Part shown: in pieces, positions 39,151 through 48,097 of the stretch
Position numbering within the stretch: the stretch's first letter is position 1
Layout of the letters: each line of letters opens with the position of its first letter
Source: Candidatus Vesicomyidisocius sp. Pext_18_S21
GTDB taxonomy: Bacteria; Pseudomonadota; Gammaproteobacteria; PS1; Pseudothioglobaceae
Length of the DNA stretch: 64,000 nucleotides
Direction: 5' to 3'
Assembly: GCA_021730165.1 (NCBI GenBank)
Contig: CP072535.1
Coordinates: forward strand, 62,001 to 126,000
Made by a program: the position numbers and the translations under genes
Notes under the pieces: generated by a model
The model's input: the letters and a program-made list of their open reading frames with translations, nothing else
Databases searched by the model: none
What the model was told of the DNA's origin: nothing

Positions 39151-41033
39151 TGGGTATTAAAACAATTGTAGAAGACAACATTGATATTTTAGTTGTTGGC
39201 GCTGGTTTAGGTGGTACAGGTGCTGCTTATGAGGCTAGATATTGGGGTCGTAATAAAAAAATTATAATTGCAGAAAAAGCAAATATTAATCGTTCAGGTG
39301 CTGTTGCTCAAGGTTTGTATGCAATTAACTGTTATATGGGTACTCGTTTCGGTGAAAATAATCCTGAAGACCATGTGCGTTATGCGCGTATGGATTTGAT
39401 GGGTCTGGTTCGTGAAGATTTATTATTTGACATGGCTCGCCATGTTGATTCTGCAGTACATAAGTTTGAAGAATGGGGTCTTCCACTAATGAAGGATCCT
39501 AAGAGAGAAGCTATTGGTGCTTATATGCGTGAAGGTCGTTGGCAGATTATGATTCACGGTGAATCATATAAGCCTATTGTTGCTGAAGCTGCAACTAAGC
39601 AAGCTGATAAAGTTTATAACCGTATTATGGTTACTCATTTATTAATGGATGATAAGAAAAAGAATCGTGTTGCTGGTGCTGTAGGTTTTAATGTACGTAC
39701 TGGTAATTACCACGTGTTTAAGTCTAAGACTACTATTGTTGGTGCTGGTGGTGCGTCTAATATTTTTAAGCCTCGTTCAGTCGGTGAAGGTATGGGTCGT
39801 GTATGGTATGCACCATGGTCTTCTGGTTCTGCTTATGGCTTATTGATCGAAGCTGGTGCGAAAATGACACAAATGGAAAATCGTATTGTTCTTGCCAGAT
39901 TTAAAGATGGTTATGGTCCTGTTGGCGCATACTTTTTACATCTTAAGACTTATACCCAAAATGGTTATGGTAATGAGTACGAGTCTAAGTGGTTTCCAGC
40001 ATTATCAAAAATGGTAGGTAAAGAATATTTAGATACGGAAGGGCAACATTTATCTCATAAACCAATTCCAACTTGTTTGCGTAATCATGCATTTATTAGT
40101 GAGGTAAATGCTGGTCGTGGTCCAATTCATATGGTAACAATGGAAGCATTTAAAGATCCTCATTTAGAAGAAGTTGGTTGGGAAAATTTCTTAGGTATGA
40201 CTGTTGGTCAAGCAGTACTTTGGGCTGCAACAGATGTTGATCCTAAATACGAAAATCCTGAGTTAACAACTTCTGAGCCATATGTAATGGGTTCACACGC
40301 TACTGGTTGTGGTGCATGGTGCTCAGGTCCTGAAGATATTTCGCCTGATGAATACTTTTGGGGTTATAATCGTATGACGACGGTAGATGGCTTATTTGGT
40401 GCTGGAGATACTGTTGGTGGTACGCCACATGCGTTCTCATCAGGTTCATTTACAGAAGGTCGTTTAGCTGCTAAGGCGGCTTGTAAGTATATTGATGATG
40501 GTAAAGCAGAAGGTATTGTTGTATCTAACAAGCAAATTGCTGAGCGTAAAGAACAAATTTATAAGCCTTTAGAGAATTATACGATTGGTCGTAATGAAAT
40601 TACTGCTGGTACAGTATCTCCAAGCTACATCCTTCCAATGAGTGGATTGCAACGTTTACAAAAGATTATGGATGAGTATTGTGGTGGTGTTACTGTTTCT
40701 TATGTAACTAACGATAAGTTGCTTAATATAGGATTGAAGAAGTTATCTATTTTAGAAGAAGATTTAGAACATATTGGTGCAGAAGATCTTCATCAGTTGA
40801 TGCGTGGATGGGAATTAAGACATCGTCATAGAACTTCTGAATGTGTGACCCAGCATACACTATTTCGTAAGGAAACTCGTTGGCCTGGATATTATTATCG
40901 TGGAGATGCTATGAAATTAGATGATAAAAATTGGCATGTATTAACAGTTTCTCATCGTAATCGTATTACTGGTAAATATACACTAGAAAAGGCACCTTGT
41001 TACCATTTAGTTGGTGAAGAGGATGAGAAGTAG
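39150..41033 (+). CDS. aprA: Adenylylsulfate reductase, alpha subunit
   Basis: AprA is the FAD subunit that oxidises sulfite plus AMP to APS in sulfur oxidisers. The 627-residue protein is full length. It has the FAD-binding GAGLGGTGAAYEARYWG motif near residues 17-33, the GAVAQGLYAINCYMGTRFGE segment, IVGAGGASNIFKP near 198-210, and GAGDTVGGTPHAFSSGSFTEGRLAA near 420-444. A GGAG site inside aprB precedes the ATG, and the overlap TAATG suggests coupled translation. A terminator follows. Confidence 0.98.
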   Translation: MGIKTIVEDNIDILVVGAGLGGTGAAYEARYWGRNKKIIIAEKANINRSGAVAQGLYAINCYMGTRFGENNPEDHVRYARMDLMGLVREDLLFDMARHVDSAVHKFEEWGLPLMKDPKREAIGAYMREGRWQIMIHGESYKPIVAEAATKQADKVYNRIMVTHLLMDDKKKNRVAGAVGFNVRTGNYHVFKSKTTIVGAGGASNIFKPRSVGEGMGRVWYAPWSSGSAYGLLIEAGAKMTQMENRIVLARFKDGYGPVGAYFLHLKTYTQNGYGNEYESKWFPALSKMVGKEYLDTEGQHLSHKPIPTCLRNHAFISEVNAGRGPIHMVTMEAFKDPHLEEVGWENFLGMTVGQAVLWAATDVDPKYENPELTTSEPYVMGSHATGCGAWCSGPEDISPDEYFWGYNRMTTVDGLFGAGDTVGGTPHAFSSGSFTEGRLAAKAACKYIDDGKAEGIVVSNKQIAERKEQIYKPLENYTIGRNEITAGTVSPSYILPMSGLQRLQKIMDEYCGGVTVSYVTNDKLLNIGLKKLSILEEDLEHIGAEDLHQLMRGWELRHRHRTSECVTQHTLFRKETRWPGYYYRGDAMKLDDKNWHVLTVSHRNRITGKYTLEKAPCYHLVGEEDEK

Positions 41034-41063
41034 AGGTTTAATTAAAATTTCTATTTTAATAAG

Positions 41064-41096
41064 AAGGCCAATATTTATATGTTGGTCTTTTTTATT
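41064..41096 (+). terminator. Rho-independent terminator after aprA
   Basis: An 8-bp stem (AAGGCCAA with TTGGTCTT, one G-T pair) is followed by a run of T. It lies 30 bases after the aprA stop and ends the aprMBA transcript. Confidence 0.8.
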
Positions 41097-41143
41097 TATT
41101 GTGTATTTTAAGAAAAAAACGTTTTTTTGGAGTTATTAAATCA

Positions 41144-41494
41144 ATGAATATTATTGATAAAACAGATGAGGAAATTTTAGCAATTGCAAATCCAATGTGG
41201 AATAACTTAGTTAAATATTCTAATAATGGTAATTACGGTGCTTTTAGTCGTCATTTTTCAGAAGATTTTTTGCGTGGTGCTAATGAAATTGAAATGGGAA
41301 AGCAATTTGCTCGTAGTGAATTAACTAAAGGTCTTGAAAAAGGTGCAGGATACTTAGGTATGATTCGTCGTGGTCAATATGTAACTGTGTTGTATAAACA
41401 AACCCATTCTAAAAAAGAAGGCGAGTATTTAGGAAGGTTGGTGCTTGGTTATGAAGATGATGTGGTTAAAATTTTTGGTACAACAATTTTTTAG
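41144..41494 (+). CDS. Conserved-looking hypothetical protein downstream of aprA
   Basis: From ATG 41144, preceded by GGAG, the product has 116 residues. An earlier in-frame start at 41099 lies in the terminator region and is unlikely. The first half is helical (NPMWNNLVKYSNNGNYGAF, then HFSEDFLRG) and the second half is beta-rich (GQYVTVLYKQ, GEYLGRLVLGYEDDVVKIFG). The pattern recalls NTF2-like folds, but I cannot confirm it. It lies 6 bases before a SlyD-like gene. The frame is well kept in a genome that discards genes, so it is probably functional. Confidence 0.7.
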   Translation: MNIIDKTDEEILAIANPMWNNLVKYSNNGNYGAFSRHFSEDFLRGANEIEMGKQFARSELTKGLEKGAGYLGMIRRGQYVTVLYKQTHSKKEGEYLGRLVLGYEDDVVKIFGTTIF

Positions 41495-41499
41495 AAATT

Positions 41500-42006
41500 G
41501 TGGATAATATTATTAAAGAGTTTAAATATGTTGAGCTGATCTATAAAGTTATTGATAAAAAGACTGGTAATATTTTTTTATCAATTGAGTATCCAGTCGG
41601 CTATGTGCATGGTATTAATGATACATTAGGTAAAGAGGTTATTAATGAATTAGAGGGTAAAAGGCAAGGAGATGTTATTGAGGTTGAGATTGATGTAGAT
41701 AAACTCTATGGAATTCGTGACGAATCTTTAGTTTTTATTGATAAAATAGAAAATATTCCTCAGGAATATCAGAAAGTTGGTACTAAGATTGTTATGGAAA
41801 ATTCTAAAGGAGAGTCTAAGGATTTTTTGGTAACTAAAGTAGATGATAAAAAAGTTACTATTGATGGTAATAATCCTCTTTGTGGTCGTGAGGTTAAGTT
41901 TATTCTTGACATTCATTTGGTTCGTGATGCAACAGATAGAGAGATGGAAGTAGGTGGTATGATAGATAAACAGCCAGATATAGAACAATTATTAACAGTG
42001 CATTAA
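41500..42006 (+). CDS. SlyD-like FKBP-type peptidyl-prolyl isomerase
   Basis: The 168-residue protein begins at GTG and has the SlyD layout: an FKBP half with EYPVGYVHGINDTLGKEV, LEGKRQGDVIEVEID and YGIRDESLVFIDKIENIP. An inserted flap follows, and then VTIDGNNPLCGREVKF and IHLVRDAT close the FKBP fold. The His-rich metal-binding tail of E. coli SlyD is absent. SlyD-type enzymes help folding and metal insertion. Its position, 6 bases after a hypothetical gene and 2 bases before another, suggests a three-gene operon next to the sulfur-oxidation genes. No Shine-Dalgarno sequence is obvious. Confidence 0.8.
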   Translation: MDNIIKEFKYVELIYKVIDKKTGNIFLSIEYPVGYVHGINDTLGKEVINELEGKRQGDVIEVEIDVDKLYGIRDESLVFIDKIENIPQEYQKVGTKIVMENSKGESKDFLVTKVDDKKVTIDGNNPLCGREVKFILDIHLVRDATDREMEVGGMIDKQPDIEQLLTVH

Positions 42007-42008
42007 TC

Positions 42009-42362
42009 ATGAGTATTGATTTTTTAGAATCAGAAATAAAGACCATTCAAACTGCAGTTAATCAGCGCTGGAAAAAAGAAAATATTAATGTTAATTTAGC
42101 TGATATTGAAATTACTAAAGAAGGTGAATTAACACTTATTCCAGCAGCTGTTTGGGAAGATGAAAACTCAACTTTTATTATTTTAAAGATAGGTATATTT
42201 TCTTACAAAAGTTTATTTTATTATTTAACTGATAAGCGTTTTGATACTGGTGTTTCTGAGTATAACGATTTGTATGAATGTGCGAATACATTGTTAAAAG
42301 CGCAAGCAGATTTTATTTTAAGTGAACATACCAAAGATTTGAATTTACATAGTCTTAAATAA
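42009..42362 (+). CDS. Hypothetical protein, third gene after aprA
   Basis: A 117-residue acidic, soluble protein with no signal peptide. It has an N-terminal helix (LESEIKTIQTAVNQRWKKEN), a central strand pair, and a C-terminal helix (DLYECANTLLKAQADFILSEH). I do not recognise it. It starts 2 bases after the SlyD-like gene and is followed by a good terminator, so it closes that transcript. Confidence 0.65.
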   Translation: MSIDFLESEIKTIQTAVNQRWKKENINVNLADIEITKEGELTLIPAAVWEDENSTFIILKIGIFSYKSLFYYLTDKRFDTGVSEYNDLYECANTLLKAQADFILSEHTKDLNLHSLK

Positions 42363-42385
42363 TATTTATGTAAGACTCAAATTTT

Positions 42386-42424
42386 AAAAAAAGACATACT
42401 ATATTATATATGTCTTTTTTTTTA
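42386..42424. terminator. Bidirectional terminator between the hypothetical gene and hppA
   Basis: A 13-bp stem (42386-42398 with 42409-42421) whose arms end in A7 and T8 runs, with a 10-base loop. It lies between two converging genes and can serve both strands. Confidence 0.8.
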
Positions 42425-42437
42425 GGAAAATTAATTT

Positions 42438-44435
42438 TTATAAAATAGGGATAATCATGATTGCAACGATATTGATAATTTTGATTAATGGATTGATTGC
42501 AGGCCCAGCTGTATCTTTATATGGGTCTCCTACTGTATCACCAGTAATAGCAGCTTTATGGGCATCTGAATCTTTTCCACCAAAGTGACCGCTTTCGATA
42601 TATTTTTTTGCGTTATCCCATGCTCCACCACCTGTGGTCATTGATATTGCAACAAAAATACCGGTTGTAATAGAACCAATTAATAATCCCCCTAACGCTT
42701 CAGCACCTAATAATAAACCAACTACAACTGGAAATGCGATTGGTAGAATAGAAGGTAATATCATTTCTTTAATGGCTGATTTGGTTAACATATCAACTGC
42801 TTTAGAATAATCAGGTTTTTGTGTGTAATTCATAATACCTGGTATTTCTTTAAATTGACGACGTACTTCGTTAACAATTTCACCTGCAGCACGACCAACA
42901 GCTTCCATTGCCATTGAGCCGAATAAGTAAGGTATCAACCCCCCTAGGAATAAACCAATAATAACCTTGTGATCTGAGAGGTCAAATGGTATATTACTAC
43001 CAAATTTAATTGAAATTTCATTGGTAAAATCTGCAAATAAAACTAGTGTTGCTAAACCGGCAGAGCCAATTGCATAACCTTTAGTTACTGCTTTAGTAGT
43101 ATTACCAACAGCATCTAAAGGATCGGTAATATTGCGAATTTTTTCTGGAAGTTTAGCCATTTCTGCTATACCCCCAGCATTGTCCGTAATTGGACCATAA
43201 GCATCTAGAGCAACAATAACGCCTGTCATTGATAACATAGCGGTTGCTGAAATTGCAATAGCGTATAAACCGCCTAGTTCATACGCACCCCAAATACTTG
43301 CGCATACTGCAAGGATAGGTAAGGCAGTGGATTTCATGCTTAGGCCAATGCCAGCAATAACGTTAGTACCATCGCCTGTGAGTGATGCTTTTGCAACATG
43401 TTGTACAGGACTATATTGAGTTGACGTGTAATACTCTGTTACTACAATCATAACAGCTGTTAGTGCTAAACCAATGAGTGATGCGTAGAATAAACTTATT
43501 CCCATATTCATGTTATTGGTAATAAAGTAGAAAGTAATTGCAGCTAGTACTGCTGATACGATTAGGCCTTTATATAAAGCACCCATGATAGAACCACTAT
43601 CGGAGATTTTAACAAAAAAAGTACCTATAATGGATGTAATAATTGAAATTGCTCCTAGAGCTAATGGGTATAAAATAGCATTATCACCTAAGCCTAAAAC
43701 ACCTGCAAGCATCATAGTTGCAATAATAGTTACTGCATAAGTTTCAAATAAGTCAGCAGCCATACCTGCACAATCACCAACGTTATCACCAACGTTATCA
43801 GCGATTACTGCAGGATTACGTGGATCATCTTCTGGAATACCAGCCTCAACTTTACCAACAATATCAGCACCAACGTCAGCACCTTTAGTGAAGATGCCAC
43901 CGCCTAAACGCGCGAAAATTGAAATGAGAGAACCACCAAATGCAAGACCAATCAGTGCGTGTAATGCATCTTTTTGTGCAATGCCGTATTCAATCATACC
44001 GGTGTAGTAACCAGAGACACCTAATAGTGCTAAGCCAACGACTAACATACCTGTAACAGAACCACCTTTAAAGGCAACTTGAAAGGCAGCATTTATACCA
44101 TTATGAGCTGCTTGTGCTGTTCTAGCATTAGATTTAACTGACACATTCATGCCAATATAACCTGTTATACCTGATAATACTGCACCAACTAAAAATCCAA
44201 GACCAACTGTATAGCCTAAAAAGTAGGTAATAATGATAAGTAATATAACACCTGCTATAGCAATGGTTGAATATTGACGGTTTAAGTAAGCACTTGCTCC
44301 TTGTGCAATTGCATTTGAAATTTCTTTCATTTTATCATTACCTAAAGGTTGTTTGTTAATCCAGGTAATTGTCAATAAGCCATATAAAACAGCGACAATT
44401 GATGCCGAAATGGCAAGGATAAGAATTATGTCCAT
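42438..44435 (-). CDS. hppA: Membrane-bound proton-pumping pyrophosphatase, K+-independent type
   Basis: The enzyme couples PPi hydrolysis (or synthesis, in reverse) to proton movement across the inner membrane. The 665-residue product is highly hydrophobic with about 16 membrane segments. The catalytic loop [24 protein letters not shown] lies near residues 213-236. The GNTTKA motif holds Lys448; Lys rather than Ala at this place marks K+-independent family members. A strong AAGGAG site precedes the start. On the same strand adk and pfp lie upstream, a grouping known from symbionts and methanotrophs with PPi-based carbon metabolism. Confidence 0.96.
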   Translation of the reverse strand: MDIILILAISASIVAVLYGLLTITWINKQPLGNDKMKEISNAIAQGASAYLNRQYSTIAIAGVILLIIITYFLGYTVGLGFLVGAVLSGITGYIGMNVSVKSNARTAQAAHNGINAAFQVAFKGGSVTGMLVVGLALLGVSGYYTGMIEYGIAQKDALHALIGLAFGGSLISIFARLGGGIFTKGADVGADIVGKVEAGIPEDDPRNPAVIADNVGDNVGDCAGMAADLFETYAVTIIATMMLAGVLGLGDNAILYPLALGAISIITSIIGTFFVKISDSGSIMGALYKGLIVSAVLAAITFYFITNNMNMGISLFYASLIGLALTAVMIVVTEYYTSTQYSPVQHVAKASLTGDGTNVIAGIGLSMKSTALPILAVCASIWGAYELGGLYAIAISATAMLSMTGVIVALDAYGPITDNAGGIAEMAKLPEKIRNITDPLDAVGNTTKAVTKGYAIGSAGLATLVLFADFTNEISIKFGSNIPFDLSDHKVIIGLFLGGLIPYLFGSMAMEAVGRAAGEIVNEVRRQFKEIPGIMNYTQKPDYSKAVDMLTKSAIKEMILPSILPIAFPVVVGLLLGAEALGGLLIGSITTGIFVAISMTTGGGAWDNAKKYIESGHFGGKDSDAHKAAITGDTVGDPYKDTAGPAINPLIKIINIVAIMIIPIL

Positions 44436-44957
44436 TATTTTATTTTCTCCTTTTTACTTGTGTGTGTTAATTTTATTCAAGGTTGATTATAGTTAATAAT
44501 TTCCTATATAGTGAAATGATAATTAAAATAATTTTATAGAATATAACTTATTTTAATTATCATTTAGAGTGTTAATAAATACTAGTATTTATTTCAATAT
44601 TTGTTTTTTGATATTATGATCAATTTTTCCCTCATTTAAATATAACTTAAGTTATAAGTAGTTTTTTAATAAAATTAGGCTAAGCTTGTTTAATTGAAAA
44701 TATTTTAGGTGTAGTGTATAGAAGTATTGTTGATTGAGTTTTGGGGAGTAGCATTATTTTGCAATTAGGTGTTATCTAATAGATTTAAGATGCTTTTCGA
44801 TAAAACAGTAAATTTTAATTGTTAGTTAATAGACTGTTATTTTGGGTTATATTTTGAAGATATTTATTTTTATGATATGATATTCTTTCTAAGAAACAGG
44901 ATGAAATATTATGTTAATTTCTCTTGTACTAGTTCTAATCATAATAAATTAAAATGT
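44436..44957. other. Spacer between adk and hppA
   Basis: The 522 bases contain a perfect 18-bp inverted repeat (44514-44565) and the hppA ribosome-binding site. No gene is supported; a 13-codon frame at 44911 is too short to claim. Confidence 0.45.
44514..44565. repeat. Perfect 18-bp AT-rich inverted repeat upstream of hppA
   Basis: Arms 44514-44531 and 44548-44565 are exact reverse complements with a 16-base loop. It lies 79-130 bases before hppA on that strand, downstream of adk. It could be a terminator for adk, an attenuator or a protein-binding site. Confidence 0.6.
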
Positions 44958-45608
44958 TTAATTTAATTGTTTATAGATACGATCTCTAACCTCATCAAGC
45001 GTACCTATACCAATAGCTGCAGCATATTTAGGTGCGTTACTATCTTTATTCATCCAGGACTGGTAGTAATTAACTAGTGGTTGAGTTTGATTATGATATA
45101 TATCTAGGCGTGATTTTACCGTATTTTCGGAATCATCTGAGCGTTGTACTAGTTTTTCACCAGTAATATCATCAAATCCTTCAACTTTAGGTTGATTATA
45201 GGTAATATGATAAGTACGACCTGATTTTAGGTGAGTGCGACGACCTGACATACGAGCAATAATTTCTTGATCTGGCACTTGAATTTCAATTACAAAGTCA
45301 ATTTTAACATTATCTTTTTTTAATGCCTCTGCTTGAGTGATTGTACGTGGAAATCCATCAAATAAAAAGCCATTTTTACAATCATTTTTTTGTATTCTTT
45401 CTTTGACTAAATTAATAATAATATTATCAGAAACTAAACCACCAGAATCCATGATTTTTTTAGCTTCAATACCTAATGCTGTGCCTACCTTAACAGCAAC
45501 GCGTAACATATCTCCAGTTGAAATTTGAGGTATTGAATATTTATGACAAATATTGGTTGCTTGGGTGCCTTTACCTGCTCCAGGAGGACCTAATAAAATT
45601 ATGTTCAT
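44958..45608 (-). CDS. adk: Adenylate kinase
   Basis: Adk interconverts ATP, AMP and ADP. The 216-residue long form has the P-loop [11 protein letters not shown] at residues 7-17, STGDMLR, FDGFPRT near 83-89 and the LID domain [12 protein letters not shown] without zinc cysteines. In this setting it may also process AMP and ADP linked to APS metabolism, but that is inference. An AAGGA site precedes the start. It lies between pfp and hppA on the same strand. Confidence 0.96.
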   Translation of the reverse strand: MNIILLGPPGAGKGTQATNICHKYSIPQISTGDMLRVAVKVGTALGIEAKKIMDSGGLVSDNIIINLVKERIQKNDCKNGFLFDGFPRTITQAEALKKDNVKIDFVIEIQVPDQEIIARMSGRRTHLKSGRTYHITYNQPKVEGFDDITGEKLVQRSDDSENTVKSRLDIYHNQTQPLVNYYQSWMNKDSNAPKYAAAIGIGTLDEVRDRIYKQLN

Positions 45609-45677
45609 TTTTTCCTTGTTTGTTTTATTTAATGTTTTAGCTAAAATAAAAATATTTGTCCCTTTTAGGAGTAAAAT

Positions 45678-46922
45678 TTAAACTTCAAATGGAGGTAATT
45701 TTTTATCCACCATTAATTTTTTCATTACTACATAATCAGGTAAACCATTTTTGTATGGTGGATAGTCTTCACCTTCAATAAGTGGTTGTAAATATTCACG
45801 ACAAGCCTCAGTAATGCCAAAGCCGTCATTAGAAATATAGTTCATAAGCATTATTTTTTCAATGTTGGCAATATCTTTTAACTTACCTGAACCAATTTTC
45901 CAAGTATAAGGATTATTTGATGTTCGAATAATAGCAGGCATGATTGAGTTTTTACCTTCAAGTGCCATGTTAACAGCTGCCTGGCCTAATGCATAGGCTT
46001 GTTTAACATCGGATTTTGAGGCTAAGTGACGAGCAGCACGTTGCAAGTAATCTGCAACTGCCCAGTGGTACTTATAACCTAAGGTATTTTTTATTAATTT
46101 AGCAATAATGGGTGCTACGCCACCAAGTTGAGCATGACCAAAATCATCGTGTGTATTTTGTTCTGATAGGAAACGACCATCTAACCACTTTGCACCTTCG
46201 GATACAACAATTGTGCAGTAGCCAAATTCTTTAACATTTTTATCAACTTTAGCTAAGAATTTTTTTTCATCAAAACCAACTTCTGGGAATAAAATCACGA
46301 CAGGGATGGATTTATCAACTAAACCACCTGCTGATGCAATCCAACCCGCATTACGACCCATAACTTCAAGGACAAATATTTTAGTTGAAGTTGCTGCCAT
46401 TGAAGCGACGTCAAAACTAGCTTCCATGGTAGAAACAGCAATATATTTAGCTACCGATCCAAAACCTGGAGAATTATCTGTAATTGGTAAGTCGTTATCG
46501 ACTGTTTTAGGTATATGAATAGCTTGAATTGGATAGCCCATTGATTCAGATAATTGAGAAACTTTTAAACAAGTATCTGCTGAATCTCCACCGCCGTTGT
46601 AAAAAAAATAACAAATATTATGTGCTTTAAAAACTTCGATTAGTCTTTCGTATTCTGCTTTGTTTGTCTCTAAAGATTTCATTTTATAACGACAAGAGCC
46701 AAAGCCACCAGAAGGTGTGTGTTTTAAGGCTTTAATATCGGCGCTAGATTCTTTTGAAGTATCTATTAAATTTTCAGTTAATGCACCGATAATACCGTTT
46801 TTACCTGCATAAACTGTGCCGATTTTATTTGAATGTTTACGTGCTGTTTCAATTACACCACAAGCTGATGCATTAATTACAGCAGTTACCCCCCCCGATT
46901 GTGCATAAAAAGCATTTTTCAT
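45678..46922 (-). CDS. pfp: Pyrophosphate-dependent 6-phosphofructokinase
   Basis: The 414-residue enzyme phosphorylates fructose-6-phosphate with PPi, or in reverse makes PPi from fructose-1,6-bisphosphate and phosphate. PPi specificity is supported by GGGDSADT (Asp in the nucleotide loop, about residue 109) and by Lys in PKTVDND near 141, where ATP enzymes usually have Gly. An AAGGA site precedes the start. Members of this type in autotrophs also act on sedoheptulose-1,7-bisphosphate. With hppA nearby, PPi from these steps can be turned into a proton gradient. No fructose-bisphosphatase is in the window. Confidence 0.95.
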   Translation of the reverse strand: MKNAFYAQSGGVTAVINASACGVIETARKHSNKIGTVYAGKNGIIGALTENLIDTSKESSADIKALKHTPSGGFGSCRYKMKSLETNKAEYERLIEVFKAHNICYFFYNGGGDSADTCLKVSQLSESMGYPIQAIHIPKTVDNDLPITDNSPGFGSVAKYIAVSTMEASFDVASMAATSTKIFVLEVMGRNAGWIASAGGLVDKSIPVVILFPEVGFDEKKFLAKVDKNVKEFGYCTIVVSEGAKWLDGRFLSEQNTHDDFGHAQLGGVAPIIAKLIKNTLGYKYHWAVADYLQRAARHLASKSDVKQAYALGQAAVNMALEGKNSIMPAIIRTSNNPYTWKIGSGKLKDIANIEKIMLMNYISNDGFGITEACREYLQPLIEGEDYPPYKNGLPDYVVMKKLMVDKKLPPFEV

Positions 46923-46979
46923 TATTTTTCCTTAATTTAATTCAATAATTATACCTTTAAAACCTTTAAATTATTGAAT

Positions 46980-47462
46980 TTAATTGAAAATATAAGGAAT
47001 AATTTGCCATTTTTGGAAGTGGTTAATTTTAAGAATAAAGCATTTTGAACCACCATGATTACGTGTTTTCCCAGCAGCACCAGGGTTGATAATCCAAGGT
47101 GTTTTTATCTTATCTATGACTTGTTTGTGAGTATGTCCATAAATGATAATTTTTGAATTGGGATAGGCGGATCTTAACGAATTATGAGAAGGTTGATGAT
47201 GTCCATGTTTGTGTCCATGTTCGATGATGATATTTCCACTTGAAAAACTTAATTTTTCTATTAAATTTAGATGAGTTATGTGTGTGTCATTATTACCTTG
47301 GATAGCAATTAATTTTTGTTTAGGTTTGAGCGTTTGAAGGGTTTTTTCATCAATAATATCACCAGCATGAATAATAATATCGCATTGGTTCATTAACTTA
47401 ATAATATTGGGATGGATAAATCCATGTGTGTCTGAGAGAATGCCAATTGATGTATTTATCAT
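46980..47462 (-). CDS. YfcE/MJ0936-type metallophosphoesterase
   Basis: The 160-residue protein is a small calcineurin-like phosphodiesterase. Metal ligands are visible: LSDTHG at residues 9-14, HAGDI near 32-36, GNND near 55-58, EHGHKHGHH near 80-88, and YGHTHKQV near 109-116. It hydrolyses phosphodiesters in vitro; the natural substrate is unknown. It lies 57 bases upstream of pfp on the same strand and may share its transcript. Confidence 0.88.
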   Translation of the reverse strand: MINTSIGILSDTHGFIHPNIIKLMNQCDIIIHAGDIIDEKTLQTLKPKQKLIAIQGNNDTHITHLNLIEKLSFSSGNIIIEHGHKHGHHQPSHNSLRSAYPNSKIIIYGHTHKQVIDKIKTPWIINPGAAGKTRNHGGSKCFILKINHFQKWQIIPYIFN

Positions 47463-48097
47463 ATGTTAATATTCCTTGATAGGTTACAAGTTTGTTCAAA
47501 GTTTTTGATATTAGTAAGCTCTTTTATTGATTTTATTAATGGTAATGATAGTTCTATATGCCATATTGTTTAGAGGAATTTAGCACAGATAAAGAGTTGT
47601 CAAAAAAAGATATTTTTGTTTGTTAAGCTTATTTGAGTTTTATAATTTGAGCTAAAATTACTGTTCTTTTTTACATTAAAAGATTGTATCAAATGAGTCG
47701 TTTGTGTTTTCAATTGAATGGTGTTCCTACCTATAAATGTTAGTAACTAAATAAATGTACTTTATATTGTGTCTTCTGGTTTAGTGTAAGATAGATTTTA
47801 TCATAAAAAGGATGTATTTAAGTCATATGAACTATATCCTTTTTTGGTTTAGTAATTTTCAGTTTAAATACTTCTTTATCAATAATTCAAACAATACGAA
47901 TGTAACTTTCTTTATTCCTTACGAAGAATAAGATAGATTCTCTCATTTATATTTTGATTTTTGGTGGATTAAGTTGTGGTTTATTATGCAAATATCAATG
48001 TAGTATGTCATATTCTTCCATTGAAAAATTTAAGTTTAGTAAAGTACTGTTTATGTTTAATAAAATTAAAATAGTATCTATTGAAGATCAGTTAATA
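47463..48097. other. Spacer between the phosphodiesterase and cysS
   Basis: The 635 bases hold no supported gene. A terminator-like hairpin (47805-47844) has 9-bp arms ending in A5 and T-rich runs and a loop of about 22 bases; it could end the cysS transcript. A 61-codon frame at 47954 overlaps the cysS end and looks like chance. Confidence 0.4.
47805..47844. terminator. Terminator-like hairpin
   Basis: Arms AAAAAGGAT and ATCCTTTTT pair exactly, with a 22-base loop; T-rich sequence follows on both strands. The long loop lowers confidence. Confidence 0.4.

Noticed and set aside
44911-44952. A 13-codon hydrophobic micro-ORF with a possible ribosome-binding site (MLISLVLVLIIIN)
   Set aside because: Too short to separate from chance in AT-rich DNA.
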